From assembly GCA_030762895.1 (NCBI GenBank), contig CM061070.1, forward strand, positions 107,683,554 through 107,747,553: a DNA stretch of 64,000 nucleotides, read 5' to 3'. Position numbers and translations under genes: made by a program. The DNA comes from Sophora flavescens. Taxonomy: Eukaryota > Streptophyta > Magnoliopsida > Fabales > Fabaceae. Below, one piece after another: positions 23,681-35,434 of the stretch (positions are counted from its first letter, which is position 1; each line of letters starts with the position of its first letter). Below the pieces are notes generated by a model that was given only the letters and a program-made list of their open reading frames with translations, was not told the DNA's origin and did no database searches.

Positions 23681-26224
23681 GTTATTAATTAGTTTCTAAA
23701 GTCTAACAAAAAACTATTCATCTAAGTATTGCGGAGGTATCTTGTCAATTCCTTTTTCAGCCGCATACTTGAAGAAGAATTCTGCCAAGTGCATCCTCAA
23801 GTCTCTAAACTCATCTTTTTGAAGAGGCAATTGGTTGTTAAATGCCTACACACGTTCAAATAATAACAATAACATTAACGCAAGTCATCACCAAAACTAT
23901 AATATATAATTTAACAAGTTGTTTAAATATTACCTTCTTCCATCCATCCGTAATAGATGCAGAGACTATGTTCATCATATGAAGCATCACATAATAGCCG
24001 CACGACCACCCGTCAGGTTGAAATCGAGACTACAAACAAAATTAATTTCAATGTCAGTTAAATATACATACAAATTAGTAATTATAATATTAATTATTTG
24101 ATAAATAAACTACCAAACCTTGAGGATAATCCAATCAGGATTTCCTTTAGCCTTAGAATTCCTGCTTCTCCCGTTGGCATAACTTATGCTACTCGCCTTC
24201 AGCGCGCTATCATAAACAAATAATCATGTCAATTAACAAATTCATATATCATGTGTGTAATAAACTAAAAACAACTGATATTAAAACTTAAATTAAATTT
24301 AAGATTAGTTACTTACGTATTTACAGCTTCCACCACCTCCTGTGGCGGGTTTTGGTGGAGAGTGAAGAAGAATATGACAGTATGCCTAGACGGGTGAAGT
24401 ACGAGCAACAGCCAATGGTTATTCATACAGTAGGGAGCCAGATATAATTCTTTCCGATGTTCTCCCATCAAGTTCCCTATGTATTTACTTAATTCACCGC
24501 CAACAAAGAATTGAGGCATAAGGATTGACAGTCTAAGAAGCCATAAACTGATTTGTAGCCCTTATCAAGCCGAAGACGATGGAGATACCTAAGATATGAA
24601 AAGGTGTGGATGTTAATTACATAATATATATATTGAAATTAAAATAAATTACTAAATGGAAAAATACCAAAAATAAATAAGTTATAAAATTAAAATTAAT
24701 TTACGTGCACCAGAGACTCAAAACCGTGCTGGCCATCCACACGTTATCTCTGCAGGCGTGCCCGAGATCTTCACCATAGAAGGAAAATATCCTCTCTTGA
24801 TTTGGGCGTGCCACCAATCCATCGTGCTCCAAGGGACATTCAAAAATCTCAAAGGCATAATCCTCACCAAGTGAGAACAAACGAGTGACAGGTGACTGCG
24901 ACACCGACGTCGACTTGAAAAAATAAAATAGATAAGTTGTTGATAATTAAAAAAACACAAGTAATTATTTGACGAATTTGGACATTAATAATGAATACAT
25001 ACCTTTGTTACCATTTTGAGCTCACGGCGTTTGAAGTCCAACTCAAGCTCACGCCTTTGCATTTCCAACTCAGACTCACGACGTTGGACTTCCAACTCCC
25101 GCTCCCTAGCTGCCAATGTAACACTCCGATTTTCACTGTTTCAAAATAATCGAAATGCGAACGATTATTGTATAGATTTATATGAGTATTAGAAAATTAT
25201 TTTAAATAAACGGAGTTCATCAGTCAATCCTACTTGAATGTAGGAAGCTACGATTAAAATTAAGGTTGAAACGACGGGCGAATCCCTACCGCTATTTTTT
25301 TCAGCGACAAGTATATTTATACTGCTCAAAAGACCTAATTTTAATTCTTGAACGAAAGACTTCAGGTTTTTATTTTATTTCCTACAACGCTGTATTTTTA
25401 GAATTATTTCAGAATAAAATAAAATAATTTACGTTTTTCGGGCGTAATACGTAATCGGGTGAGCGGCAGAATGGATTTCGGAGTTTCCAAGAGCAGATGA
25501 AGAGTTTATCTTAGGATTTTGAGATGATTCATGGGGATGAATCATACTTTTAAGTTTAGAAGGTTCTACAGGGTTAAAGTGAAAATTTATGAATTTTACG
25601 CTTCAGTCCCTGAACTTTCTGTTAATTACACTTTGGTCCCTAAGTTAGTTTCTAAGTTTTTCAAGTGAATTGGGCCAGAATCCTTGCTCCCAATCTCTTA
25701 TTGGACCGTGTCTATGAAGCCCAAATTGCTTGTCCATGGATTAATTCCATGAAACCCATTTGAAACCCTACAAGTTTCCTATATCATGCTTAAGCTTAAA
25801 TCTTTTGGTGGGCCCCACAAAGATGAATCCAAGACCAAATTTATTAGGCCCATGCGCAAGCCCATGAGGGAGAAGGGGCTGCCCTCATCATTTTTGGATG
25901 AGTCAAGAATGTTCTAGAATGTTCCACAAAGTTCTACATTCTTCTACAATATTCCACTACATTCTACAATCTTCTCAACTCTTCTCAAATGTTCTAGGTT
26001 TTTATTAAAACATCTCAAGAAGAAAATCAGCCAAGAATAGTCAAGATAAGACCACATTTAATGTGGCAAATGGTCATCATTACAATTTATTGGCAATTTG
26101 CAAAATAGTCCTTATACTTTTGGAATCTTTGCAAAATGGTCCCTAGGAATTATTTGCACTTTAATCCTTTGAAAATCCACCTCCTTTCTCCTAATTCCTT
26201 CAAAAGTGGTGCAGCCCACATCCT

Positions 26225-26232
26225 TATAAATA
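26225..26232 (+). promoter_or_regulatory. TATA box of the solo LTR
   Basis: TATAAATA in ccttataaatatgcc, 1.1 kb from the LTR start and followed by a C/T-rich leader-like stretch. Confidence 0.55.
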
Positions 26233-27734
26233 TGCCTTCACTTCATTATTTGACATTTTCACACTTTGCACAAAAACTACTCAAAAGTTCTAAGTTCATA
26301 AGCCTTTTAGCATCATTTTGTGAAGCAAGTCTTTGGATCTTCACTTGTTTTTGATCTTCAAGAGGTGAAGCCTATTCTTCTTCCTTAATCATATCTATTT
26401 TCTTCAATAAATTTCTTGATTCAAAGTCTATTTCATCTATGTTCATCACTTTTAAGTTTCTAGATCTAGAACTTTGAAAATTCATAACTAATTCTAGAAA
26501 AATCCTTTTGGCATGAAACTAATTGCTATGATCTTATAATCATCTCTATTATCATCATATAGAAGCATATGATCATGAGAAATTTCCTTCCTTGATTTAT
26601 GGAATGGGCCGAACCTAGGAGGATGGGTTTGGTAGGATTTTGTTCATGTGTTGTCATGTATGATCATGTATTCCATATGACATGTATGTCTACACACTCT
26701 AATCCATGATTATTTTATTAAAATAAAAATCTTTACTCAAAAATCTCTATGTTGGCCGAACCCCAGCCCCATGAACATGTTAAGGCCGAATCTAAGTATA
26801 TGAGAGTTAGGAAGTTGTGAGTTTAAAATTTAGTTGTTTAGCCACCAATCCATGATCTTGGTTGATTAAGGACCATTAATCTATGACTTAATCATGATTA
26901 TAAATTTTAAGGATTTTGCACCCTAAAAGTCAGCCCTTGACCGAAACCCTAACCCTAAAGGTTAGAGGATTTTGTTTCAAATTTTAGTCTTGTAATAAGT
27001 AATCTATGTTAGTTAAGACTCCAGTAACTAGGATCCAAAAGATGGCATTAAGAAGATAATCCTAAACCTATTTTCTAAGTCTTGGCCGAACCTAGCCCTA
27101 AAGTGTCATAGATGGTTGTTAGTTGATTAATTATAGTTATGTTGTTTGGTTGAAGGTGGTTGTGTTAACTCGTGGCGGGATAACAAGGATCGTCGTGTAC
27201 GTGTTTCCGGTGATAACTCAGGTGGGGGGAAAAACCATTTCATCGTCGGAAATCGATAAGTATTATATTATATAATAATTGTGTAGGGTGACCTAAACCC
27301 TACTAGTAGTCTAGAAATCGACAAGACCAAAATCACATTGGAAACCTTTTCTGTAAAACCAATGGTGATTCGGGGATTGTAGGTTTATCGAAATTAAGGT
27401 TGATTTTATGATATTGAGGATGTGTGGCTTTATTACTTATTTGATTTGATTGTGATATGTTGGTTGTGATAATTTGCTCTGTGTGATATTTTATGATGTT
27501 TGAATATTTTGTTGATATTGTGTTATGCATGATCTGCCTGGTTTGATAAATTGCTTAGTTGATTTTAAGGAAATATATATATTGCTCGAAGGTATTTTGT
27601 CTGGGTGAGAGTTTTGAATATGAATTAGACATGCCTCGCTATTATTTTATAGAAGTGATGTGATATAGAATGTAAGTGGAGGTTGTGAGGAAAAGCTTGA
27701 GGTACTAGGTTGCTATTGATAAAAGTCAGTGAGA

Positions 27735-28018
27735 ATCATACCATGCTTATGCACTATTTCCTATTAAAGATTAGGGAATAGTGGCGCACCGAATTATAAG
27801 GTCTTTTATGCTTATATGCTATTTCAAATGGGGGTAATAGTGACGCATATCGTGCTTATGCACTATTTCCTACGAGAGGTAAGGGAATAGGGGCGCACCG
27901 AGTTATTATTTATTATGTGCTTATGTGCTATTTCCAATGGGGGCAATAGTGACGCATATTGTGCTGATGCACTATTTCCTATGAGAGATTAGGGAATAGT
28001 GGCGCACCGAGTTTTGAC
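27735..28018. repeat. Short tandem repeats inside the solo LTR
   Basis: The block gcttatgcactatttcct ... agggaatagtggcgcaccga repeats about 2.5 times with a period of ~120 bases, interleaved with a related block (gctatttcaaatgggggtaa, tagtgacgcatat). Each block can fold on itself, since actatttcct and agggaatagt are nearly complementary. Confidence 0.75.
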
Positions 28019-30245
28019 CCTAAATAGTTCTAGACTACTGACTAGTGTGACAGGAGTATAGATTGCCATATTAGTATAAATGTTGAATTACAGGAGTTGA
28101 AAGTAGAGGGTGATATCGTAATTTGAGGATGATTGTTAGTTAGGTGTGATGTGTGTGGTTGACGGTTATTATAGTTAGGTGTGATGTGTTAGGTGTGATT
28201 CTTTTCCGCTTTGATGATAGAACTGTTTCTTATCCCCTATATCTTTCTGTGTGTTGTATTTTATTTCTGATGTGATCGTACGAGAAGACCCGAGGGAGGA
28301 ACCAATTGCCGAGGAGTTAGATGGAACTCCGTATGAACCGGATGCTGGAGGTCGAGCTGTGATTCATGACGATTAGAATATAGACATTATGGCCAGTGTG
28401 TCTAAAGAGTATTTATAATTCCGCTAAGTATGTCTGTAGTGAAGTTTATGCCTGTAAGGGATCCTACTAAGAGGATACCCTCAACAGTGTTTTGGTAATG
28501 TAATAAATAAACGTGTGTGTATTTATGTAATATAGTTTTGGTGTGTTTTATATCTGCATAAGTTATATAATTATTAATTAAGTTTTAGATTTTACGTATT
28601 TTCAACAGTAAACACGCGATTAAGTAAATAAATATTAAGGTTTTAATGTAATAATACAATGGGGCACAACGGGGTGTCTTAGCCAACCCACCGTCCTCCA
28701 CATGTGCCCTACTATAACTATCTTTTGTGCTCACATGTGAAGGGTTGGCATGTCCTGGGTGTCCTGGGATGAATCGACGGAGGAAAGCTCTCTAACAAGC
28801 GCCTGCTTGAATTCTGGGTTGGATAGGAAGCTTGTCATCAGATGCGTTGTAATAGCAGGGTTGGAGAAGAGCTGCTGAGTCATGGATTCCAAAATTGATG
28901 CCTCATCAACGACCCGCTTACGTGAAGCAGACTTGCCATAATATTCTCTGATGGTCACGTTCCCAGGAACATCGATAACCCAACCAGGATGGTCTTTCTT
29001 GCCTAGAGCAGTCATCAAGACGTCCCGCCGTCCAGAAGGGATGAATGAGCCTTGGGAGCATTGTGCTATAAGATCCATCTACAATGAAGAAATGAAAAAA
29101 TGTGCAAGTGAAAAGTGTTAAAAATATCTATACAAATATCAATTGAAATGAAGTTAATTATTTACTTACAATCTTATCTGCCACTTCGCGAGTGGCATCA
29201 ACTTTAAAAGATCGTGTCTTTGTCATGCGGCCGGCTAACCAGACATCCTCACGGTCGATGTCCGACGGAGGACTTAATGGTGTGCCCTAAGGCACCTCTC
29301 CTCTTTCTGTCCTAGCAGCATGCTCTTCCTGCTTCACCCTCAGCCTATCCGCCATCATCTCCTCGATCCGAGTCTCGTACCCACCCTGAGACATGGTGTG
29401 GCGGTGGACGTTCTTCGCCTGATTTTGCCTACCCTTCTTTGCCTTAGTCTATTCAAACAAAAACACATAATTAAATACAGTTAAATGATCTATAAGAAGC
29501 ATACAAAATTAACTTAATCAACCAACCTAAAATTCTTCATCTTGTCGACTCCTAGCAAACATATCCCAAGTATCCTTATCAATCCAGGGATAATCCGAGA
29601 ACATCTTATCAAGCCGATTCTTCACAGATACATAGTACCTGGTAAGATCATGCTTGAACCCATTCCAGCGCTTCGATGCCATTTTCATACATTTCGTACC
29701 ATGATCCTCCTCATTCGGCACAGTGCAAGCTACCTACACATTAAATACATAACAACTGGATGGATTATAACTCGGATAATTATCTAATAATGTAAATCAA
29801 AAGAATGTAAAGGTAAAATACCGTGATAGCCTCCCAAATATGATCCTTAACGTTATGTGGAACGTTATTCCAATGGTTGTAGTTGATGCTAACGTGCTGC
29901 TTCGCTTGTAGAAACACCCATTTTTAAAATTCTTTAGCACGGGGTCCCTGGGATGTTAGATTAGCATCAAAGTACACCTCAAGCTTCTATCCGCTTTGCC
30001 TGGCCTTCTCTAATTTCTTCAAAGTCGTGGCTCCTCTACCCCGTTTCCTCTGAGACTGTGATGTCTGTATGGACAAAAAAAATTATAAAATAGAGGGTTG
30101 TAACATTATAAACTTACATTAAAAAGAAGGACTGAAGATAGTATATAACATGTAAACTTACACTAGAATCAGGCGTAGGCGCGATCGGGTCCTGCATAGG
30201 CCCCACAGGGTCCTCCCATGCATGTGAGCCATCCGACTGATCCAT

Positions 30246-31304
30246 ATGTATGCCTGTTCAGAAACAATATATATTTATTAAAATAGGTTATTACTATTAG
30301 GAACATTCCTTTGAGTAAATTCTATAAATTCTCCCACCCCTTTCAAATACTCAGCACTAGTGCGCTTACAACCCATCCAACTACGATCCATAACTAGATA
30401 GGTTCTGTATATATACAAAACAAATATCCAATATAAGGACAATGCGGGAGATTGAAAACTAGTTTTTGAAATCCTAATTGAAAACTAGTTTTTGAAATCC
30501 CATCAACCATGTATATCTTATTTGACTAACTGATTAAAACAAAATTTCCACGGTAATCTCACATCATTCTTCTCATCAAGCAGGCAACAACACATATTAG
30601 GACTATTGCTATATCTAGTACTATAACCACTCAGCCATAAGAATCGATCAAGAGAGCATGATATATACAAGCAAGGCGTTTAAAAATTATTTCAAATTTA
30701 TACCATTTTCAGGTTTCTTAAGACAAAAGAAATAAGCAGATGAAGATAAATTAACAAAACAGAATTCCAATGAGAAATATATTGTTGATGTCACATGCTA
30801 CAAGAAACTCTAAATTTCTTCCCATTTTGAAATAGGTCATGATAGCAGAAGAAAAACAAAAGAAAACACAAAACCTATGACCAGAAATAGAGACATTCCA
30901 AACAACTCAAACTCACAGTTTCAAGTTTCAACTACAGAGACTACAGTTTCAACATACACTCAAAACCAAAAATAAAAAAATGTGCCCTAAAGACTCACCA
31001 GAAATAGGTGCTCGTGTGGTGGTGGGGAGGGGAGCTCGAGTGGTGGCCAACGTTCGATGTGGTTACTGAGAGTAGAGGGACAAGGAGACAGAGTTAGGGT
31101 TAAGAGTGAGCGGGAAAGACAGAGTTAGGGTTAAGAGTGTACCTCACGGTGGTGGCGAAGAAGCCCTCGCGGTGGTTGCGGTGGAGAGGAGCTCGCGATT
31201 AGGGCAGAGTGAGAGTGAGCGTGATGAAAAGAGAAGAACAGAGACGTACAGAGCGAAGTGAAGAAGCCGAGCGGGTGTAAACGTTATAATCAAAAATAAG
31301 ACAA
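30246..31304. other. Non-coding 5' region of the CACTA 1 gene
   Basis: AT-rich sequence, then a G-rich stretch (30999-31270) with GGTGG and agagttaggg repeats. No TNP2-like sequence is present in the place where CACTA 2 carries it. Confidence 0.5.
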
Positions 31305-31495
31305 CAGTTTGCGTCAGTTGTTTAATACAACTGACGTTATAAGTAATTTTTAACGTCAGTTGTCTTAAACAACTGACGTTAAAAGTCATTGTTTAACGAC
31401 GGTTGTTTTAAACAGCCGACGTTAAAAATAAATATTTTTTATTTTAAAAACACTTTTAACGTCATTTGTTGAAGACAACTGACATTAAAAGTGTC
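31305..31495. repeat. Inner right subterminal repeats of CACTA 1
   Basis: Four hairpin-forming pairs of the AACGTCAGTTGT / ACAACTGACGTT motif lie at 31310-31490. They match the left subterminal motif. Confidence 0.85.
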
Positions 31496-31559
31496 TGCAA
31501 AAACATTAATTCCTTTGACTACCATGCTACTTACCCATGCACCTTGTAACTTAATCCTC

Positions 31560-32220
31560 TTAATGAACATTAAGTTTATAGATCAGTTTTGAAGAAAATC
31601 AGGTAGTCTCTCTTCTGTATATAAAGTACCATTCTTCTGTATCAATCAGTAATACACCCTCTCTTCTTTTCCTCTATATTTCGTGTGTTTTCTATTCCTT
31701 CACAATATGGCTCTATCATATTTGAGACTTTTGTTATTTCTTCCTATACCTAGACTTAAAGGTTTCTGTCTTAATGGTCAAAAAACTTCTGAGGTTGAGT
31801 AAATCACATAACATGGATGGTAAGGTTGAGTGAATCACATAATGCGATTCCCTCACTTTATTTCATCCCCTTCATCCCTTTCACCCTGCTTTCACAGCAA
31901 GTGATCGTGGATTCAGATGGAGCATCAAGGAATTCAAGTGAGGGAGGGGATGCATCCATTGGAGTTTCTGAGGACAGGATTGAGAAGAAAATGACATTGA
32001 AGCAGAAACTTTTTTATATTTTAGGGCTATGTTGCAGAAATTTTTTATCTTTTAATCATGTAATTGTAACTTATGAATCGCTTCAATGAGATACGATTTG
32101 ATTGTACATATAACTTGTTTTATGTTAAGTGTTTATTTATTTTAATTTGCACAAGAATCTGTTTACTAATTCAAGCTAATTAATTAAGATTAAAAATAAA
32201 CTTGTTTAAAAAAAAAGATT
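31560..32220 (+). pseudogene. Gene-like fragment inside CACTA 1 (possible capture)
   Basis: This segment separates the inner and outer subterminal repeats and looks unlike the rest of the element. It has a TATA box (31618-31625), a CT-rich leader, and an ATG at 31707 opening a 31-codon frame beginning MALSYLRLLLFLP. Donor-like sites follow (31794 or 31820), then an acceptor-like tract ending AG at 31897 and an open stretch from 31898 containing EGGDASIGVSEDRIEKK, closed near 32089. I do not recognise the protein. The exon-like layout suggests a captured host gene 5' end, as described for gene-carrying CACTA elements such as soybean Tgm-Express1. A chance arrangement remains possible. Confidence 0.4.
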
Positions 32221-32234
32221 AGAAATAAACTGCA

Positions 32235-32345
32235 CTTTAACGTCAGTTCATTACACAACTGACGTAAATAGTGATTTAATATTTACAAAACTGCCACCGT
32301 CTCATTTTTAACGTCAAACATATGGTCAACTGACGTAAAACGTTC
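32235..32345. repeat. Outer right subterminal repeats of CACTA 1
   Basis: Two motif pairs occur: AACGTCAGTTCATT with AACTGACGTAAA, and AACGTCAAAC with CAACTGACGTAAA. They lie ~30-130 bases from the right end of the element. Confidence 0.8.
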
Positions 32346-32372
32346 CCGTATATTACATTATTTCCACTAGTG

Positions 32373-32607
32373 CTACGTGTTCATTCTATTTTTAAGGGTA
32401 TTGCCAAACTGACTCTAAAAAGATTGAGAAAGAAAAATCTAATTGAACCCTTAACAAGAGATAAGGCAGCAAGGTGCTTCGCAGGCCTATGTCATTTGGA
32501 TACAGGATGACAACTACCTAAACTGCATCACAAAGTCTTATTATCTTGGAAACTGAATTCCTGGAAGGCTTTTGATGAAGGAAGCATTAAAGTGTTTACA
32601 ATATACC
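32373..32607 (+). other. Target sequence left of the Ogre element, degenerate open frame
   Basis: One frame is open except for a single TGA near 32508 and includes RKKNLIEPLTRDKAARCF. It may be an old coding fragment, but I do not recognise it. Bases 32603-32607 (atacc) are the left target duplication of the Ogre element. Confidence 0.3.
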
Positions 32608-34608
32608 TGTGAACACCCCATTTTGACCGGGTTCACTAAAAATTTCAAAAAATAATAAAATAAAAAATTTGTAAAGAAAATAAAAATAATAAAAATAATA
32701 AAATGATTTTTTAACCCATTTCATCCTCCCCAACAAACCCTAGCAACCACTTTATTTTGAATTAGAATTTAATTCTTGTAGATGAGGCTTGGTAGATTTT
32801 GATTTCAAATCAGAGATAGAAATCTTAATCTTTGCATGTTTTTAGGATCATGATCAGATTTCAATCTTAATATTGGCGGGATTTTAGGATCAAGATCCGA
32901 GGAATGGGCATTATAAAAATCACAACAGCAGAAAAGAACAAGCACGGGGAGAGGAAAAGGAAGAAAAAGGGAAAAAGAAGAAGTTGGTTCTTCTTCTTCC
33001 TATTTAAAAAACCACGTTCTACCCCATTTTCCATTCTCTCTTGTTTTTCTGGCCTTCATTTTTTATCAGATAGACATCATTCCTCTCATCCCTCTCCTTC
33101 TTCCTCTCATCTCTCTCAAAACTCCATTCCTTTCTTTCCACCTTGCTGAACCGCACCACCACCATCCCAGCAGCCACACCAACCATCTCCTACTTTTGAC
33201 CCTCAACACCAGTCAACCCCCAACCGACCAGAACCACTGCCAACCCCAAGCCGCCATCGTCCCAGAGCAGTCAGCCCGTGAAATAGAACCACCGTCCCAC
33301 CGCACCGATCGCGCGTCGCGGTCATTGGAGGAGGTCGTCTCGTCGTTTGATTTTTCACTCACCCACCTTGACGTTTCAGAGGAGGGAAGCTTTCTCACCC
33401 GCTCCTCTCTTCTCACCGCTTCAACTCGCGTCGGAGTCGCCGTGCCAAGGCTCCTCCTTGTACAGCTCCAAGGAACAACAACGCTTACCACCACGCCTAC
33501 TCCATCGCGCCGGTCTCCATTTAAGGCTCCCGATCCAAGCCGCCGCATCACTGTCTTGATCCCTTTCTCTGTTCTCACGCACACAGGTAGAAGAGGAAAT
33601 GCCTCTCTGCAATGTTTTATTTTTATGTCTGTCCTGATACATTGTATTGGGTTTTAGTAGCCTTTTGGTTTTCCTTATTTTTGTTTTATTATCTCTTTTT
33701 ATTTATTTCTGGATAATTATTTTGGATTAGTTATTGGACTTGAACCCAAACTAGGTGGGTTCAACATGATTTTTTTTTTAAAAAAGAAAGAACTGGGCTA
33801 ATCAAAAGTGTATGAAACTAGATTTGATCTTCTTGTTGAAATAAACAAAATAGAATGAGGTAAAAAAAAAGAAACATTTAAAAAATTTTGGGATTGCTTT
33901 GTGAGAGTTTTCACACTCAATTCATTAGATATGAGATAGCTTAGTGGACGTATCCGCCATGTTCTATCTCGTTTAGGAGTTTTCGATAAAAAAAACCAAC
34001 AATCAAAATATTTTCTACAAGAACTACGTGACTTTAAGTTTCCCATCGAAGCAGGGAATACGTAGGAGCGGGATTAATCATCTCGTCAAGCCAAAATTAA
34101 TTTTTCCATTATTTTTGTGTTCTTTTAATTCGTTTAATGTGGATAATTAATTAATAATTTATTTAATATTTTTGGGTTGCTCTATGACAAGTGTCATGCT
34201 CAATCCCCTAGCTTCGAGGTTGCCCTATGGACTTACGTGCTATGTCCAACCTCATTTAGGATTTATCCATAATTTTTAAAAATGCAAAAAAAAGGAACAA
34301 CAAAGAAACGTAAAATAAAAAATATTAATAAATAAATAAATAAATTCTTCCTTGTAAATATTTTTGGGGTAGAAAACTAAATAAATTAATTTTGCACAAT
34401 TAATTCAAGGTACCATTCGTAGGATGGGTGATGTAGGGTGCTTAACACCTTCCCTACTCGTAACCGACTCCCGAACTCGGCTTGGTTTCAAAGATCATTT
34501 TTTTAAGGTTTTCCAATTTTTCCTAAATTAAATAAAATTGGTGGCGACTCTACTTTTCCATAAAATTTCTTTTTATCGTCGTCCTCGTCGTAATTTTTGG
34601 TTGCGACA
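32608..34608 (+). repeat. Left LTR of the Ogre element
   Basis: Starts TGTGAACACC and ends TTGCGACA. A possible TATA box (cattataaaaatc) lies near 32910, followed by a purine-rich tract and then a C-rich region. A 54-base stretch at about 33966-34018 is missing from the right LTR, with tctac/ttcta microhomology at the joint. Confidence 0.93.
33196..33657 (+). other. Open frame inside the LTR, coding doubtful
   Basis: A 153-residue frame lies in a C-rich part of the LTR; the right LTR carries its twin (56940-57404, 154 residues). It is rich in Ser, Thr, Pro and Arg (LTASTRVGVAVPRLLLVQLQ) and has no recognised domain. Both copies descend from one sequence at insertion, so their similarity is weak evidence of coding. 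It more probably belongs to the transcribed leader; a donor-like CAGGTAGAAG lies near 33585. Confidence 0.25.
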
Positions 34609-34610
34609 GA

Positions 34611-34630
34611 TGGCGACTCCACTGGAGACA
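34611..34630 (+). promoter_or_regulatory. Primer-binding site of the Ogre element
   Basis: TGGCGACTCCACTGGAGACA begins two bases after the LTR. The TGGCGACTCC form is common in Tat-lineage elements. I do not assign the tRNA with certainty; tRNA-Arg is the usual proposal for Ogre. Confidence 0.7.
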
Positions 34631-35434
34631 TTTCAAGAGTCAAGCCTAAGTAATGAGTTGTGCATTTTGGTATTTATTGTTTACCCCTTTTTATTGTTTT
34701 CTTTTCTTTTATTTATTTATTTATTTATTTATTATTATTATTATTATTTTGATTCCTTTTTGCTTTAATAATCATTTTTACACTAGGATAGAAGACCATG
34801 GTATTTGTTGTTTGCTTGTCTCGTAGGTTCAAGTAGTTTTGGATTGTACAGGTTTGTATGCCTCCAGCACACACAACACCGACACTCATTTTCACACACT
34901 TTCAGCTCTATACCCGAGCTTGTGGGACCTTAAGGATTAGGCGGTGACTCAGCATTGTCATTGAAGGCCTAGAGCCTCTCTGATATTTGTTGACTCACCA
35001 CTCGGATTGTTACTAGTGTCATGGACTAATCATCCTGGAGGGTTTATCCCTACTTGTGATTAGGTTCATGAACTAGGTTCTTGACAAGGGCAATCTGGGG
35101 ACCATGACCTTTAGAAGTCTAGACCCGTCCTAAAGTTTATACTCCTAAATTGACTTATTAGCCCCTCAACTTAGAAGTTGCCATCATAGGTACCCTTAAT
35201 TAGGTCCTACCTCTTAAGACAATTGGAGACGTACCATATCTCCCTTGTGTTTTTCTATCCATTTACTTATTTATTTATTTTTACTTCATTTCCCTTTGTG
35301 TTTTAACGAATGAATAATGAATAAATAAAATACATATTATATATTTCTTTTTTTTTGTAAAATAATATTTTTATTTTTTTAGGGTGATTCTTTTTTGTGA
35401 AGGAAAGACACTATCTGTGTAGCAAGAAACGAAA
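34631..35434 (+). other. Ogre leader
   Basis: Untranslated sequence between the primer site and ORF1. It contains an ATT/TTTA-rich microsatellite (about 34708-34750). No coding sequence is supported. Confidence 0.6.

Larger units (their letters stand above)
25117..28681 (+). mobile_element. Solo gypsy LTR with perfect 5-bp target duplication
   Basis: It starts TGTAACACTCCGATT and ends CGGGGTGTCTTA. The 5 bases before (25112-25116) and after (28682-28686) are both gccaa. No primer-binding site, polypurine tract or coding domain lies inside, so this is one long LTR left by LTR-LTR recombination. The ends resemble Tekay-type chromovirus LTRs, which start TGTAACACCCCG; family assignment is tentative. 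A TATA box is at 26225. Confidence 0.85.
23714..30245 (-). pseudogene. CACTA Transposase_24 / ULP1-protease gene, split by an LTR
   Basis: Read from 30245 down: exon 1 is 30162-30245 (MDQSDGSHAW, 28 codons, donor GTAAGT at 30156-30161). Further exons follow near 29822-30062, 29527-29721 and 28731-29460. They contain the SFIPSGRRDVLMTALG and HPG motifs of the plant CACTA Transposase_24 type. Next come an Arg/Glu-rich helix (25010-25116), an exon at 24712-24915, and the C48/ULP1 protease core with NNHWLLLVL (24400s, catalytic His), NPDWII (24130s) and GWSCGYYVM (about 23990, catalytic Cys), ending at 23714. The solo LTR at 25117-28681 lies inside an exon. In-frame stops also occur in the 29822-30062 exon and near 29290. 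ULP1-like peptidases are known cargo of plant CACTA and MULE elements. Confidence 0.75.
23035..32372. mobile_element. CACTA (En/Spm) transposon 1, non-autonomous, split by a solo LTR
   Basis: The ends are CACTAGTGCAATAAG at 23035 and its inverted counterpart ending TAGTG at 32372. Subterminal regions are packed with AACGTCAGTT motifs in both orientations, the usual transposase-binding arrangement of CACTA elements. Inside, the minus strand carries a Transposase_24/ULP1 protease gene (23714-30245). No TNP2 transposase is visible. A 3565-bp solo LTR interrupts it, so the element itself is ~5.8 kb. The 3-bp flanks (atc and cta) do not match, so the target duplication has decayed or one end was altered. 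Confidence 0.85.

Noticed and set aside
33213..33584. Minus-strand ORF in the Ogre LTR
   Set aside because: Composition-driven shadow of the C-rich LTR region.
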